Shown: positions 8,406-18,145 of the stretch, in pieces
How the letters are laid out: every line of letters begins with the position of its first letter
Numbering within the stretch: position 1 is the stretch's first letter
DNA from: Cordylochernes scorpioides
Lineage: Eukaryota; Arthropoda; Arachnida; Pseudoscorpiones; Chernetidae
Direction: 5' to 3'
DNA: 64,000 nucleotides
NCBI GenBank assembly: GCA_030710605.1
Contig: CP092863.1
Span: forward strand, 125,104,049-125,168,048
The notes under the pieces: generated by a model
Seen by the model: the letters and a program-made list of their open reading frames with translations, nothing else
What the model was told of the DNA's origin: nothing
Database searches by the model: none
Made by a program: the position numbers and the translations under genes

Positions 8406-11277
8406 TCAGATGACCCCGGTGAGGACTTCGAAACAGATGTTGCACACTCTCACGGGCTTGTTGAGGTTGAACTTGAGGATGGGGATGTCTTTCTCAGAGC
8501 ACTTGGAGCACAGGACTCGGCCGCAGTGACGGCTGCACAGTGTGGTGTATGTTATCCCAAGTAGACATTCATGGTTATATTATGATGCATTAGCGCACCA
8601 TCTGTTATGAAAATTTGAAACTATTATAAACACGTATGAATCATACGCATCTATAAAAGTTTCGAATTTTCAGACTTACATGGCACACAGGGGTCAATGG
8701 ACGAGGGGTTGAAACCATTGGGTTTTCTACCACTACCGACCCAGGATCAAATCCCACATCGGGCACTTTTTACTAATTAAAATGGCCGATGGCCCCCTGA
8801 TTCTTGAAAAAGTCTAACCCCACCAGCGAATGCAAGTAACCAAATGGGTCTCTGGCACACCAGTACAAATGTCAGAACTTCTTTTCATATGTGTAAACAT
8901 GTGGTGTACTATAGTAAAAACAATGGCCAACTTCTACCCACCATCATGGCCTGTACCACATGTACTAGGGATAATAACAAAAGGCATGGTATAGGCTATG
9001 GTAATCATGATGAATAGTTCTACACAGGTAGAAAGTGTAGTTTAACCCTTGCACTTACAAGTGTGCTAGAACCCCATTTGGTTACTTGCACTAACTGGTA
9101 GGGTTGGACTTTTGCAAGAATCAGGAGCCAATGAAGCATTCATTTTTTTAAATAAAAAAAGTACCCTATTCAATTCCGGCTTATGGCTGTCAAAAATTGA
9201 CATACCACTCCTCCACCGACCATCAAATAACAACAAAGATGTTAGTATAGTTTCAGCCACGTTGTTACTGTTGTTGTGGGTAGTGTCCTCCATAAGTTGA
9301 CTTTTAGTGACACACACTATATGGACAAACATTCTCTAATCACTTTCAGCTCATCAAGTCACCTTCCTCTCATTCTACTCCCCAACAACACTAATTTACA
9401 TTGCTTTAATGTTGAAAAACGTCACTTAGTCTCAATCCCAATGAATGGAAACCCCCTATTTGTACCTCCCAGTGTGAATACAACTCTGGCAGAAGGTCGA
9501 CAATATCTTAATGGGATTGTAACTAACACAAGAGGGGACAGAATGAAAGCTGGGGTAAGCTTTCAACTTTATTCTTGTAATGAAGAAGGACACTCTCCCT
9601 TGTTATTGGAAGGAGTAGTGGCAAACCACTTCTGTATAACGTACTGCTGAGAAAACTAAATGAACAAAATATCTAATAATTGTGAAGCCATTGATGTTTT
9701 TCCTGTAGTCAGTCAGGAATATGAGAGCTGGACTCTCAGAAATGTAGATTTGATGCTTTTGAAATATGGATGAAGTTACTCAGAGTGCCAGGGATTCGAT
9801 TGTTTGCTAAGACAATAGGGAACACACTAAAGCCTTGACACAGAACCTTGCTACATAATTGCCTTATAATTAATAGAAGGATGATTCAAGAGATATGGGT
9901 ATGACAGATCATTAAAGGAAAATTTTCAGGGAGGAAATTGATCAATAAAAGTTGCCTCTTCTGTCAAAAGAGATGCTAAAACTAAGCGCCATCTATTGGC
10001 TGACTCATAAACTAACAGACTCAGGTCGGTGACAAAACCACAACACCAGATTTGGGAAACTGAGAAGTGTCCACCTGTGAAGACCATGGTTTCGAGATAA
10101 TGGCCCTTGTCATTCCAGGACAGACTTTATTTCATGAGATCAACAAGGAATCAAATGAAACCTTCTGAATTTCCTAAAGAGGTGCTTAGCTGGTGAATAG
10201 GCCAGGTGAGCACATCTCAATTTTCTAGTGTTGAGGCTTTGTCACCAACCTGATTTCGTTAGTTTTTGGAGATGGTCAATAGAGATGGCGCTTAATTTTA
10301 ACAACTATTTTGAGGGAGAGGTGACCTTTATTTGTATAAATCACTAACAGGTACCTACAGTTTAGCACATACTACCAGCAAGTCCAATATATCTGAGGCA
10401 ACAGTAACTGTCATAAAATGGGGACAAAACTTAAGGAAGTTAATTATTTTAAGCATAAACCACTCCTTATTTGCTTATATAATGGTGGATTTCCCATACA
10501 TGAAAATTCAAACCTTCTCTTTTAAAAAATAAAATAAATAAAAAATATAATAACAATAATAGAAAATATATACATGCTAAAAGGTACAACTTCATGTCCA
10601 TGTTTTGTCCATGAGTGTATATAGCCTGTTGAAAGGCACTTGGACATAAAGCTAGCCAAGCCTATAATTCAAAAAAGAAATATCGTTTTAAACAATATTG
10701 ATATTTTGATCTTGGACTGATTGATTTTAATAAAGTGTTTGGGGGTCGGTGGAAGGATGATCTAAACTGTTGGTTTTCAACCGCTACGACCCGGGTTCAA
10801 TTCCCGCATTGGGCACTTTTTTCTGATTAAAAAAATATGCTCCTATGGCCCCCGATTCTTGCAAAAGTCCAACCCCACCAGTTAGTGCAAGTAACCAAAC
10901 GGGGCTCTGGCACATTTGTAAGTGCAAATTCGAACTGCTTTTCACATGTATAGACATGTGATGCACTTACAGTAAAAGCAGTTGCCTACTTCTACCCACC
11001 ATGATTATCATGGTTTGTACAACGTGTACTAGGGATAAGCAAAAAATAATAATAATAAAAATAAAGTGTTTCTTGAAAAGTGAGGCAAAATAGAGCTCTG
11101 TGAAACTACAGGGGTGAGAAAAAATAAACAGGAGGGTGAAGAGGGAACTGACCAGTGATGTTTGCGGGTCTTGAGCCCAAACTTGGTCCCACACTCCATA
11201 CACAGGTCCGCCTCGCTCCAGGGTGGCTCGTTGGGCAGGAAGTCCAGGAGTCGGGTGAGCAGCTGCCTCGAGGCCAC
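8406..11277 (-). CDS. ANKFY1 (Rabankyrin-5)-like protein, last two exons with C-terminal FYVE finger
   Basis: Two minus-strand exons. The upstream exon, 11277 to 11153, runs out of the N gap and encodes LLTRLLDFLPNEPPW, an LCMEC pair and GLKTRKHH, ending in TG before a GT donor (11151-11152). The last exon, 8532 to 8406, follows an AG acceptor (CTGTGCAG) and restores the split Cys codon. The joined region carries the FYVE signatures RKHHCRHCGR, CSKCS and PVRVCNIC, the zinc-binding Cys/His pairs, then 7 residues and TGA. FYVE domains bind phosphatidylinositol 3-phosphate on endosomes. The close fit to the C-terminus of ANKFY1, a Rab5 effector with BTB and ankyrin repeats upstream, is from family knowledge; those parts lie in or beyond the gap. 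The 2620-base intron holds four SINEs and a MITE. Confidence 0.85.
8575..8665. repeat. End of the MITE family of 23309-23626
   Basis: TTATGATGCATTAGCGCACC followed by ATCTGTTATGAAAAT is the inverted form of the outer end of the right arm at 23586-23612 and 28340-28400. It then folds back on itself around CGTATGAATCATACG. It lies inside the ANKFY1 intron. Confidence 0.5.
8690..8980 (+). repeat. SINE family 1, copy c
   Basis: Has a tRNA-like head (TTTTCTACCACTACCGACCC then AGGATCAAATCCCACATCGG with a B-box-like segment), a TTTTTACTAATTAAAA spacer, the GATGGCCCCCTGATTCTTG body and an ACTAGGGATAATAAC end. It is immediately followed by an inverted copy. Confidence 0.75.
8985..9225 (-). repeat. 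SINE family 1, copy d
   Basis: Inverted relative to copy c, the two 3' ends facing each other. It contains GTAGAAAGTGTAGTTTAACC, CCATTTGGTTACTTGCACT and GGGTTGGACTTTTGCAAG. The head (GGCTTATGGCTGTCAAAAAT, CTCCTCCACCGACC) resembles SINE family 2 more than family 1, so it may be a hybrid or a subfamily. Confidence 0.7.
9276..9650 (+). other. Unexplained 124-codon open frame
   Basis: An open frame in an intron of the ANKFY1-like gene. The later part has a protein-like composition (VPPSVNTTLAEGRQYLNG, GDRMKAGVSFQLYSC), with no domain I can name and no clear promoter or splice context. It may be a relic of an unknown element or chance. Confidence 0.2.
9944..10331. mobile_element. MITE of about 388 bp with roughly 100-bp imperfect inverted arms
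   Basis: The left arm (ATAAAAGTTGCCTCTTCTGT, then AAGCGCCATCTATTGG, AGGTCGGTGACAAAACC) is the inverted counterpart of the right arm (AACACTAG-side GTGTTGAGGCTTTGTCACC, AGAGATGGCGCTTAATTTTA, GGGAGAGGTGACCTTTAT). The centre includes GACCATGGTTTCGAGATAAT, which recurs at 22530. It lies inside the ANKFY1 intron. Autonomous family unknown. Confidence 0.65.
10335..10615. repeat. Broken copy of the 118-bp repeat unit
   Basis: CATAAAATGGGGACAAAACT and CTTAAGGAAGTTAATT on the left and TACATGCTAAAAGGTACAAC with TTTTGTCCATGAGTGTATAT on the right match the ends of the 118-bp unit, separated by unrelated AT-rich sequence. Confidence 0.45.
10740..11037 (+). repeat. SINE family 1, best full-length copy
   Basis: The head is tRNA-like: GGTCGGTGGAAGGATGATCT (A-box region), GGTTTTCAACCGC (anticodon-arm-like) and ACCCGGGTTCAATTCCCGC (T-arm with a canonical B box GGTTCAATTCC). 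A TTTTTTCTGATTAAAAAAA spacer, a unique body and a 3' ACTAGGGATAAGCAAAAAAT tail follow. These features suggest an RNA polymerase III-transcribed, tRNA-derived SINE mobilised by an unknown LINE. Copies: 5757, 6310, 8690, 8985, 13797. Confidence 0.8.
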
Positions 11278-11377
11278 NNNNNNNNNNNNNNNNNNNNNNN
11301 NNNNNNNNNNNNNNNNNNNNNNNNNNNNNNNNNNNNNNNNNNNNNNNNNNNNNNNNNNNNNNNNNNNNNNNNNNNNN
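11278..11377. other. 100-base N gap
   Basis: Run of N. It truncates the upstream ANKFY1-like exon. Confidence 0.99.
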
Positions 11378-11504
11378 TATATGCTACTTAATTTTTTTTT
11401 ATTGATTCAAAAAATCATATTTTTAAAATAGAACTTAAACCTTCCCTTTTATTAATAAACGATATTTCTAATTTTAAAATGCTTCAAACATGTTCGCATA
11501 AAAT

Positions 11505-11615
11505 GAAATTTATATCAAGCGATTATTTTGTTGTGAACATGTACTGCCATCTAGCGAATAAACTTAAAACTATTAACGATTTTTCTTCTTTTGCTCTTAA
11601 AAAAATATAGAAATA
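11505..11615 (-). repeat. Fragment of the CTAGATGGCAGGACA repeat
   Basis: In reverse this reads AGCAAAAGAAGAAAAATCGT, CGCTAGATGGCAGTACATG and TTCACAACAAAATAATCGC, the unit found repeatedly at 33240-33780 and 38450-39680. Another minus copy is at 20573-20690. Confidence 0.6.
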
Positions 11616-11616
11616 A

Positions 11617-12430
11617 CTAGCCGAGTGACCCGGGCAACGCCCCGGGTTTACTCGAAGGGCCCGCAGGTGAGAAACTATAGGCATTGGTTCCTATGCCTAA
11701 AAATTATTTAAAATGAAAAAAAAGAAGAAAAATACTAACAAATCAGAAAATAAAAGTGCAAACAACACATCTACACTACTTCAAGAACATGAGAGCACAT
11801 GCACTGTGTAACCATACGTGTACCATTCGTAAAGACCCTGCTTAGGATTAAAATATCTCCGAAGCATAACAATACAACCAACTCATGTTTGCTAAGCAAT
11901 TTCAGGAAAGAAACTATAGGCATTAGTTGAAGAGTTTAAATAAATATATTTAGAGTGAAAAAATGACACAAATCAGCAAATAAAATTGCAAAAAATGCTA
12001 CTATACCGCAGATAAGACAACATATAAAAGGAATGAAAATATTTAAAGGACCGCATTAAAACTACATTTCTAGTTTTATATATACAATATAACCTCGATA
12101 ATTCAACCATGTTTTGTTGTCTTGACCTACAGCCTATCATATAACAAAGTGTAATTCAACACTATCGATAATTCGACCATTTTAAATTTCAACAATTGTT
12201 TGTTGCTCAAATATAACTTCACTGCTAAAAAAGTATTACAGAGAAAATGGCTGACATTGTAAATGTACAAAATGTATGTATAGAGCAGGGGAATAATAAA
12301 TAAAGACCAAAATCAAATTAATTGATAATAAATAGATTATTGCCAAAAAAAAAAATACAAAAAATATTTTTTTTCTCCTTTCTTATCTTCACTCAATCAT
12401 ATTAGAGTGTCAAGCTTGTAAAGCTTGAAA
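11617..12430. repeat. Dispersed repeat of unknown class
   Basis: Begins CCGAGTGACCCGGGCAACGC. It contains GGTGAGAAACTATAGGCATT blocks at 11664 and 11905 and a CGATAATTCAACCATG / CTATCATATAACAAAGTG / CGATAATTCGACCAT block at 12090-12180, all of which recur at 12675, 13090, 13370, 13490-13620 and 14175. No coding sequence. The class may be an ancient DNA transposon, since the ATAACCTCGATAATTC text is pogo-like. Confidence 0.45.
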
Positions 12431-12434
12431 TTAA

Positions 12435-12665
12435 CAACCATCACGATTGGGTGAAGTAGAATGCGTCTGCCTTTGTCTTCAAGACTGGGAGCACTACTCA
12501 GTGGCAGGCCACTGACTTAGCTCCAAAAGAAGGTATCCCTGGATTAGGAGCCCTTACAAGGTACTATCAGCCGGGCCAGCTGAAACAGGTTTTTTTAGTG
12601 AGCTTGTTACTGCTCCCCCTCCTCCTTTTTCATCCTGGCTTGGGACCGGCAAAGGCGGAGTTTTT
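12435..12665 (+). repeat. Dispersed repeat, copy 1 (inverted copy at 28945-29245)
   Basis: From GGGTGAAGTAGAATGCGTCT to GGACCGGCAAAGGCGGAGTT. The complementary text occurs at 28945-29245. GC-richer than its surroundings, no intact ORF. It could be a 5' UTR or internal piece of a LINE; not recognised. Confidence 0.6.
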
Positions 12666-12904
12666 TTTCTTTCAGGTGAGAAACTTTAGGCATTGGTGAA
12701 AAGTGTAAATATATATTCTGGAAATGAAAAAAAAAGGATAAAATAAATCAGAATATAAATTTACAAACTATATTTCAGAGGAGACGATTTATAATAGGAA
12801 TTCATTTAAATGACCTCATTAAAAACTACATTTTATATATACTTGGGTTCAACTTTACATGTATGCTATCCAAAGTTCGCACACTTGAAAAAGTCACATA
12901 AAGT

Positions 12905-13482
12905 CGTCTGTGCGTAAACACAGGCTCTTGTAGCAAAGGTTTGGCCTTGAGCCCTCTTTATAGTCATATATTTCAGACATTATACAGTGTGTTCAACTTT
13001 GGGTACTGTCAGTATATGTGCTTCAAGGACATGAGAGCACATGCGCTAGAACACCATACCTGTTCCATCACAAAGATCCTATAGGCATTGGTGAAAGTGT
13101 AAATAAATATTTTGGAAATGAAAAAAAATTGCAGATATGACAACATATTAAAGGAATAAATTCATTTAAAAGACCTCATTAAAAACATAAAGGCGTCTGT
13201 GCGTAAACACAGGCTCTTGTAGCAAAGGTTTGGCCTTGAGCCCTCTTTATAGTCATATATTTCAGACATTATACAGTGTGTTCAACTTTGGGTACTGTCA
13301 GTATATGTGCTTCAAGGACATGAGAGCACATGAGCTAGAACACCATACCTGTTCCATCGCAAAGATCCTATAGGCATTGGTGAAAGTGTAAATAAATATT
13401 TTGGAAATGGAAAAAAATTGCAGATATGACAACATATTAAAGGAATAAATTCATTTAAAAGACCTCATTAAAAACAACAATT
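12905..13482 (+). repeat. Tandem duplication of a 289-bp segment
   Basis: Two consecutive copies begin at 12905 and 13194 with CGTCTGTGCGTAAACACAGG and run through TATAGTCATATATTTCAGAC, TGTGCTTCAAGGACATGAG and TCATTTAAAAGACCTCATTA. I see only about three differences (GCGCTAG/GAGCTAG, CATCACAAAG/CATCGCAAAG, AATGAAAA/AATGGAAA), so the duplication is recent or homogenised. Confidence 0.8.
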
Positions 13483-13489
13483 CTATATT

Positions 13490-13625
13490 TTTATATATAC
13501 AATATAATCTAATTAATTCAACACACGATAATTCGACCATTTTTTGGATGTCTCGACCTACGGCCTATCATATGACAAACTAATTCGACACTTTCGCTAA
13601 TTCAATTATTTTGGAAAATCAAATT
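13490..13625. repeat. Second copy of the GATAATTCGACCAT block
   Basis: Matches 12085-12200: TATATACAATATAATCTAAT, CACGATAATTCGACCATTTT, CGACCTACGGCCTATCATAT. It follows the 289-bp duplication just as its relative lies in the 11617 repeat. Confidence 0.5.
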
Positions 13626-13796
13626 TCAACAGTTGATATTTGTCTAAAACCCCTATTATTAACAACATATTAGACTGCAGAGTCCAAAAATGTAGAAAAG
13701 TGTATGTATATAATTGTATGCATATATTTGTATGTAAATAATTGTATGCAAATAATTGTATGTATAGATCAATGAGTAAAAAAATATTTTTTTGCT

Positions 13797-14099
13797 TATC
13801 CCTAGTACACGTGGTACAGGCCTTGATAATCATGGTGGGTAGAGTAGGCGACTGCTTTAACTGTAAGTACACCACATGTCTAAACATGTGAAAAGCAGTT
13901 CGACTTTGCATTTACAAATGTGCCAGAGCCCCGTTTGATTACTTGCGCTTGCTGGTGGGGTTGGACTTTTGCAAGAATCGGAAGCCATTGGAGCATTTTT
14001 TTTTTAATTTTTCAGAAAAAAGTGCCCAATGCGGGAATCGAACCCGGGTCGTAGCGGTCGAAAACCAACGGCTTAGACCATCCTTCCACCAACCCCCAG
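13797..14099 (-). repeat. SINE family 1, full-length minus copy
   Basis: From the left: TTATCCCTAGTACACGTGGT (3' end) through GTCTAAACATGTGAAAAGC and GGGGTTGGACTTTTGCAAG to the tRNA-like head GCGGGAATCGAACCCGGGTC, GTAGCGGTCGAAAACCAACG and ACCATCCTTCCACCAACCCC. The head is the best preserved here and clearly carries the T-arm B box and a D-arm-like segment. Confidence 0.8.
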
Positions 14100-14219
14100 T
14101 AAAATAAGTAAGTAAAAAGAAGATCAAAAATAAGTGATAATAATTTATTGAATAACAAATAAAATAAAAAATCTTTCAGGTGAAAAATTATAGGCATTGG
14201 TAAAAAAGTAAACAAGAGA

Positions 14220-14309
14220 AATAGCAATTGGGGTTTTGTGTCTGCGGCGAGTCATATTAGCACGCCTAGCTGTTAGGGGAGTGAGTCTTCCACGGCCTTT
14301 TCGAGGCAT
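14220..14309 (-). pseudogene. Possible N-terminus of a Helitron-type protein
   Basis: From an ATG at 14309 reading left, the peptide begins MPRKGRGRLTPLTARRANMT and then RRRHKTPIAI. Short basic MPRK...ARRA starts resemble the N-termini of Helitron replicase ORFs, but nothing downstream continues the gene. Weak call. Confidence 0.25.
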
Positions 14310-14479
14310 GACAGAAGACGCTGAAAAAAAAAAGGTAAAATAAGAACCAAGCAGAGGAAAACTATAAAACTGAAAGCCAGGACAGGCATAAAAAGAAAAT
14401 TCCAAGCATGTGAGGAAACAATTGATGAAAAAAAAGGATTCCAAAAAAATACTGCAAAAAAAGAAACCAGACACAAAAA

Positions 14480-15190
14480 GCAACAATTGAGTACACAAAT
14501 ACAGCATCAGCCTATTTATGAGAAGAAAAAAAACGACAGACACAAAAATGGGGCTAAATTTAAATGAAAAACTATAACAGATCAAGTAATCAAATCAGGC
14601 ATTATGAAAGATACTGTAAAAAAGAAAATCAGACACAAAAATCAGACAAAAGAATAAATGAGATTTTATTCTTTAGTTCATTTATTAAATAAGACACAAA
14701 AATGGAGCTAAATTCAAATGAAAAACTATAACAAATTAATAAAAAAAAATAAGACCTAATCCAAATGTCACCATCATCAGACAAAAGAAAAAATGAGATT
14801 TTATTCTTTAGGTTATTTATTCTTTTGTCTGATGCTGTTGCTGAAACGTCACACACTATTAAATTATTTGGATTAGGTCTTATTAATGAGAAAAAAAAAG
14901 ATGCCAAAGAGAGATGAAAAGATGCCAAAAAATATAACCAGATACAAAAATTGTGCTAAATTCAAATGAAAAACTATAACAAACACTTATAAAAGATAAT
15001 TATTATAGAATAAAAGTAATAATTCAATCTACAATTCGAAAAATAATATAACCTCAGCCTATTTATGAGAAAAAAAACGTTGCCAAAGACATTAGGAAAG
15101 ATACTGCAAATAGAAAACATACACAAAAATTGAGCTCTATTTAAATGAAAAACTATAACAAAGTACTTACAAATTATAATCATAATCAAA
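14480..15190. repeat. Degenerate tandem array, no gene
   Basis: At least four spaced copies of a unit containing ACACAAAAATGGAGCTAAAT and AAATGAAAAACTATAACA (near 14540, 14695, 14943, 15121), interleaved with CAGCCTATTTATGAGAAAAA and GAAAGATACTGTAAAAAAGA. One arm of the hammerhead-like repeat (CTGATGCTGTTGCTGAAACG) is inserted at 14838-14885. Hydrophobic minus-strand frames here come from A-rich repeats. Confidence 0.6.
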
Positions 15191-15212
15191 TGAATCAGAA
15201 ATATATATTATA

Positions 15213-16300
15213 AATAGCGAACCCGGCCACGCGTTGCTGTGGCTAAATTGTAATATGTTAAATTAACATTATACTAAACTATTCAGTACAGTAAAGTTAA
15301 TATTCACTTATAAAGATAAAAATGTTTTAGCCGATCTAAAGCCCTACGGGATTGAGAATGGAACGTTACGTTAAAATTTGAAAGTGATTTTTTATATATA
15401 TCGATAATATAGCCCTTCATTGTAATCATTGATTATAATCACTGCATTAATAAATGTCAGTGAACTCGTTTATATGTATTGTTTTTTGTTTTCGAGATAT
15501 TCTAATAGAACGTTCTAACATTTTCTGTTAAATATTAATATATGCACAAACACAGAATATAATCACTATGTCTTAATTTCGCTATAATTATTATTATAAA
15601 TATTATTCTAAAATAATTCGCCAGAAATCGTCCTGATAGTATACTAAACAACTTCCCAAAGTTTCATGGCAAACATCTAAAATAAAATAATACCTTTAAT
15701 ACTTTGCTACAATATTAAAAAGAGGGGTCTTAGGTGTTTAAAATGTAAAATGTGCTCCAAATAGTATTACATAGAGCCTTCATAACAAACATATTTAAAA
15801 TAAACCAATCAAAATATAATAATGCTGTAAAAACAGACCTTTCTACAATAATATAAAAGAAACGAAAATAAAAAAAGACACCCACGCTGAGCCTCGAACC
15901 TAGGTTTGTTACAAATATTATTAAAAAATTGTGTATGTTAATTTTTATTTTAAAAAGCCTACATTTTAAATAAAATAATATTTTTAATAATTTGCTACAA
16001 TAATATAAAAGAAATGAAAAAAAAAAACACCCACGCTGAGCCTCGAACCTAGGTTGCGGGGGTACGAAGCTGTGTACCTAACCTATAGGCTAAACTTGAC
16101 GTTACATATAAGCTCATGCGAGGCTATTTAAGGCCATACTTCTGCCGCGAGGGGGCGCTGATTGCGAGTGAATCTACGTTTTATCGTAAATAAAAATGCA
16201 ACGAAAGGTTATTTCTAAAGAGTAATTAGCCAGAAACCATCCCGGTAGTATACTAAACATCTTCCCAAAGTTTCATCACGATTGGTTGTAGTAATAAGAC
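15213..16300. repeat. Dispersed repeat of about 1.1 kb, class unknown
   Basis: Starts AGCGAACCCGGCCACGCGTT and includes the CCAAAGTTTCAT text twice (15657, 16265). It contains a local duplication: CACCCACGCTGAGCCTCGAA occurs at about 15880 and 16030. No coding sequence. Both the start motif and the TTTCATCACGATTGGTTGTA tail are of a kind common to arthropod interspersed repeats. Confidence 0.45.
16020..16110 (-). repeat. tRNA-like head (SINE family 3)
   Basis: In reverse this reads TAGCCTATAGGTTAGGTACA (A-box-like), a GGTAC...GTACC anticodon-stem-like hairpin, and AACCTAGGTTCGAGGCTCAG with the B box GGTTCGAGGCT, then an AT-rich tail. The acceptor stem does not pair, so it is a SINE head or tRNA pseudogene and not a tRNA gene. 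A truncated copy with the same CTGAGCCTCGAACCTAGGT is at 15885-15907. Confidence 0.55.
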
Positions 16301-16724
16301 AAAAGAACGCATTTCAAAACAAAGGAGTTGATGATGATAAATGCAAAAAATCTACGATTGTAAAATAGATTAAATTAAAAAATAAAAATAACTGTTAACA
16401 TTAGAAAAATAAAAACAGGCCTATCATACGAAGAAAAAAATAACGAAAATTTTGGTATATAGATCGTTATGTGTAGTTCAGAATCTTCGGAGGAGATAGC
16501 TCAGGACTTTACAATGGAAAACTCTGTTACGGTATTATCTATATAGACTATTTTAAAAATTGTACATTACTTATATATTTTATTATTTTAAAAATATATT
16601 ATGTAATAATTATTTATTATATATTATTTTGAAAATAGAGCAATCAATAAATATATTTTTAATTTAAAAAGGCATATAAATTAGATCAAAATATAATTTA
16701 TTTTACCAATATTTTGATCTAATA

Positions 16725-18143
16725 CACTGCGTGACATTGAAAATGGAACACCAAGAAATAGTGGCCAGAAAGTGATGAAACTCGGCAGACAGAGAGAGAC
16801 AGGGACGAACAATAAGTGATCTTTATTTCAAAATGATAGTCATAATACAGAGCGAGAACGGCGTCGGCTTAGTAGCAAGTAGGACCACCGCGGACGGCGA
16901 TGCTCGCAGCAACACGTCTAGGTAGAGAGTCAATCAGAGTACGGATGGCGTCCTGAGGGATGGCTCTCCATTCCCTCTCAACCATTTGCCACAGTTCGTC
17001 TTCTGAACGCGGCTGTGGCAAGGCATGCAAACGGCGTCCAATGATGTCCCAGACGTGCTCGATTGGTGAGAGATCAGGAGAGTACGGTGGCCAGGGAAGC
17101 ATCTGTACATCTTGCAGAGCTTGTTGGCTAATGCGAGCAGTGTGCGGTCGGGCGTTATCCAGCTGATAAAGGGCATTGGGTACCCCCTGAAGGTAGGGGA
17201 GTGTCACCGGTCGCAGCACATCATCAACCTATTGTTGGGCCGTCAAAGTGCCCTGAATACGAAGTAAAGGTGACCTGGAATCATACGCGATTGCGCCCCA
17301 AACCATGATTCCACGTTGTCGCACGGTGGGGCGTTCAACAATTGCTGCCGGATTGGACCTTTCTCCACGTCGACGCCACACGCGTACACGGCGACTATCA
17401 CTGGACAAGCAGAAACGCGACTCATCTGAGAACACGACCCTGTGCCATTCCGTCATCCACGTCGATCTAGCCCGGCACCATTCCAAACGTTGGCGCCTAT
17501 TCGGTGGGGTCAATGGCAGTCTTCTTAGCGAACGGCATGATTGCAAGTCATTCGCAACCAATCGACGGGAAATGGTTCTGGTCGAGATGGAATGATCTAG
17601 GGTGTCTTGCACATGTTGCAGGATGGCGGTACAAGTGGCTTGTGGGGCCGCCACTGCTTGTCGAAGGATACGCCGATCCACACGTGCTGACGTCACTCTG
17701 GTTGCACCGGCATTCCTATAAATTGCCACATTTCCTTGTTCCAACCATCTTCTCCACAGTCGGTGCACCGTGGACTCACCAAGGTGTGTATCAGCTGCGA
17801 TTTGACGTATGGACCAACCTGCCTTTTTCAGTCCGATCACCATGCCCCTCGTTAAAGCGTCTGTCTGCTTGAACTGCCTCCGTTTACGATGACCTGGCAT
17901 TCTCTGTTATTACACGTGTCTTTTGACACAAGAACAAAATTTCTACAATGATTTTCCTTGAAGAAATAACGACACGAGTACTGTCCTTTCTGCAAGTTCC
18001 TTCCCTTATATCTTACTCCATGTGCGCACGAGAGCTGCGCATTTTACATCATTTGCATAACTCGGTTAGGCGCGTCTACCCTGAAATTTGCATAATTTTC
18101 TGGCCACTATTTCTTGGTGTTCCATTTTCAATGTCACGCAGTG
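16725..18143 (-). mobile_element. Tc1-type DNA transposon, 1419 bp, nearly intact
   Basis: Ends are perfect inverted repeats of about 47 bp beginning CACTGCGTGACATTGAAAAT, flanked by TA on both sides (16723-16724, 18144-18145), the target of the Tc1/mariner superfamily. A single transposase frame fills the interior on the minus strand. The element is clearly richer in G and C than its AT-rich surroundings. Perfect terminal repeats and one coding defect indicate recent activity. The composition difference is compatible with horizontal arrival, but that is inference. Confidence 0.93.
16869..17900 (-). pseudogene. Tc1-like transposase interrupted by one TAG
   Basis: The ORF starts at the ATG at 17900 (MPGHRKRRQF). 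An HTH region follows (residues about 18-55: WSIRQIAADTHLGESTVHRL), then a second HTH-like segment (TISRRLV) and the RNase H-fold catalytic core. The catalytic acids are present: the Asp in VVFSDESRF (about residue 159), the Asp in QLDNARPHT (about 248) and the Glu in SPIEHVWD (about 281). It ends VRGGPTCY at the stop near 16869. One in-frame TAG at 17231-17229 (codon 224) splits it; frame and spacing are otherwise uninterrupted. The enzyme would bind the terminal repeats and cut and paste the element at TA. I count 32 residues between the second Asp and the Glu, not the classical 34. Confidence 0.92.
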
Positions 18144-18145
18144 TA

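Noticed and set aside
10740-10812. tRNA gene at the head of the SINE
   Set aside because: Multiple copies share the same downstream body and no acceptor stem forms.
11155-11431. ORFs running through the N gap
   Set aside because: Open only because N does not encode stops; the real exon is on the minus strand.
14145-14585. Hydrophobic 146-codon minus-strand frame resembling a membrane protein
   Set aside because: Phe, Leu and Ser content comes from A-rich tandem repeats read in reverse; no conserved text.
16020-16110. tRNA gene
   Set aside because: A and B boxes are present but the acceptor stem does not pair and the anticodon loop has 8 bases; treated as a SINE head.
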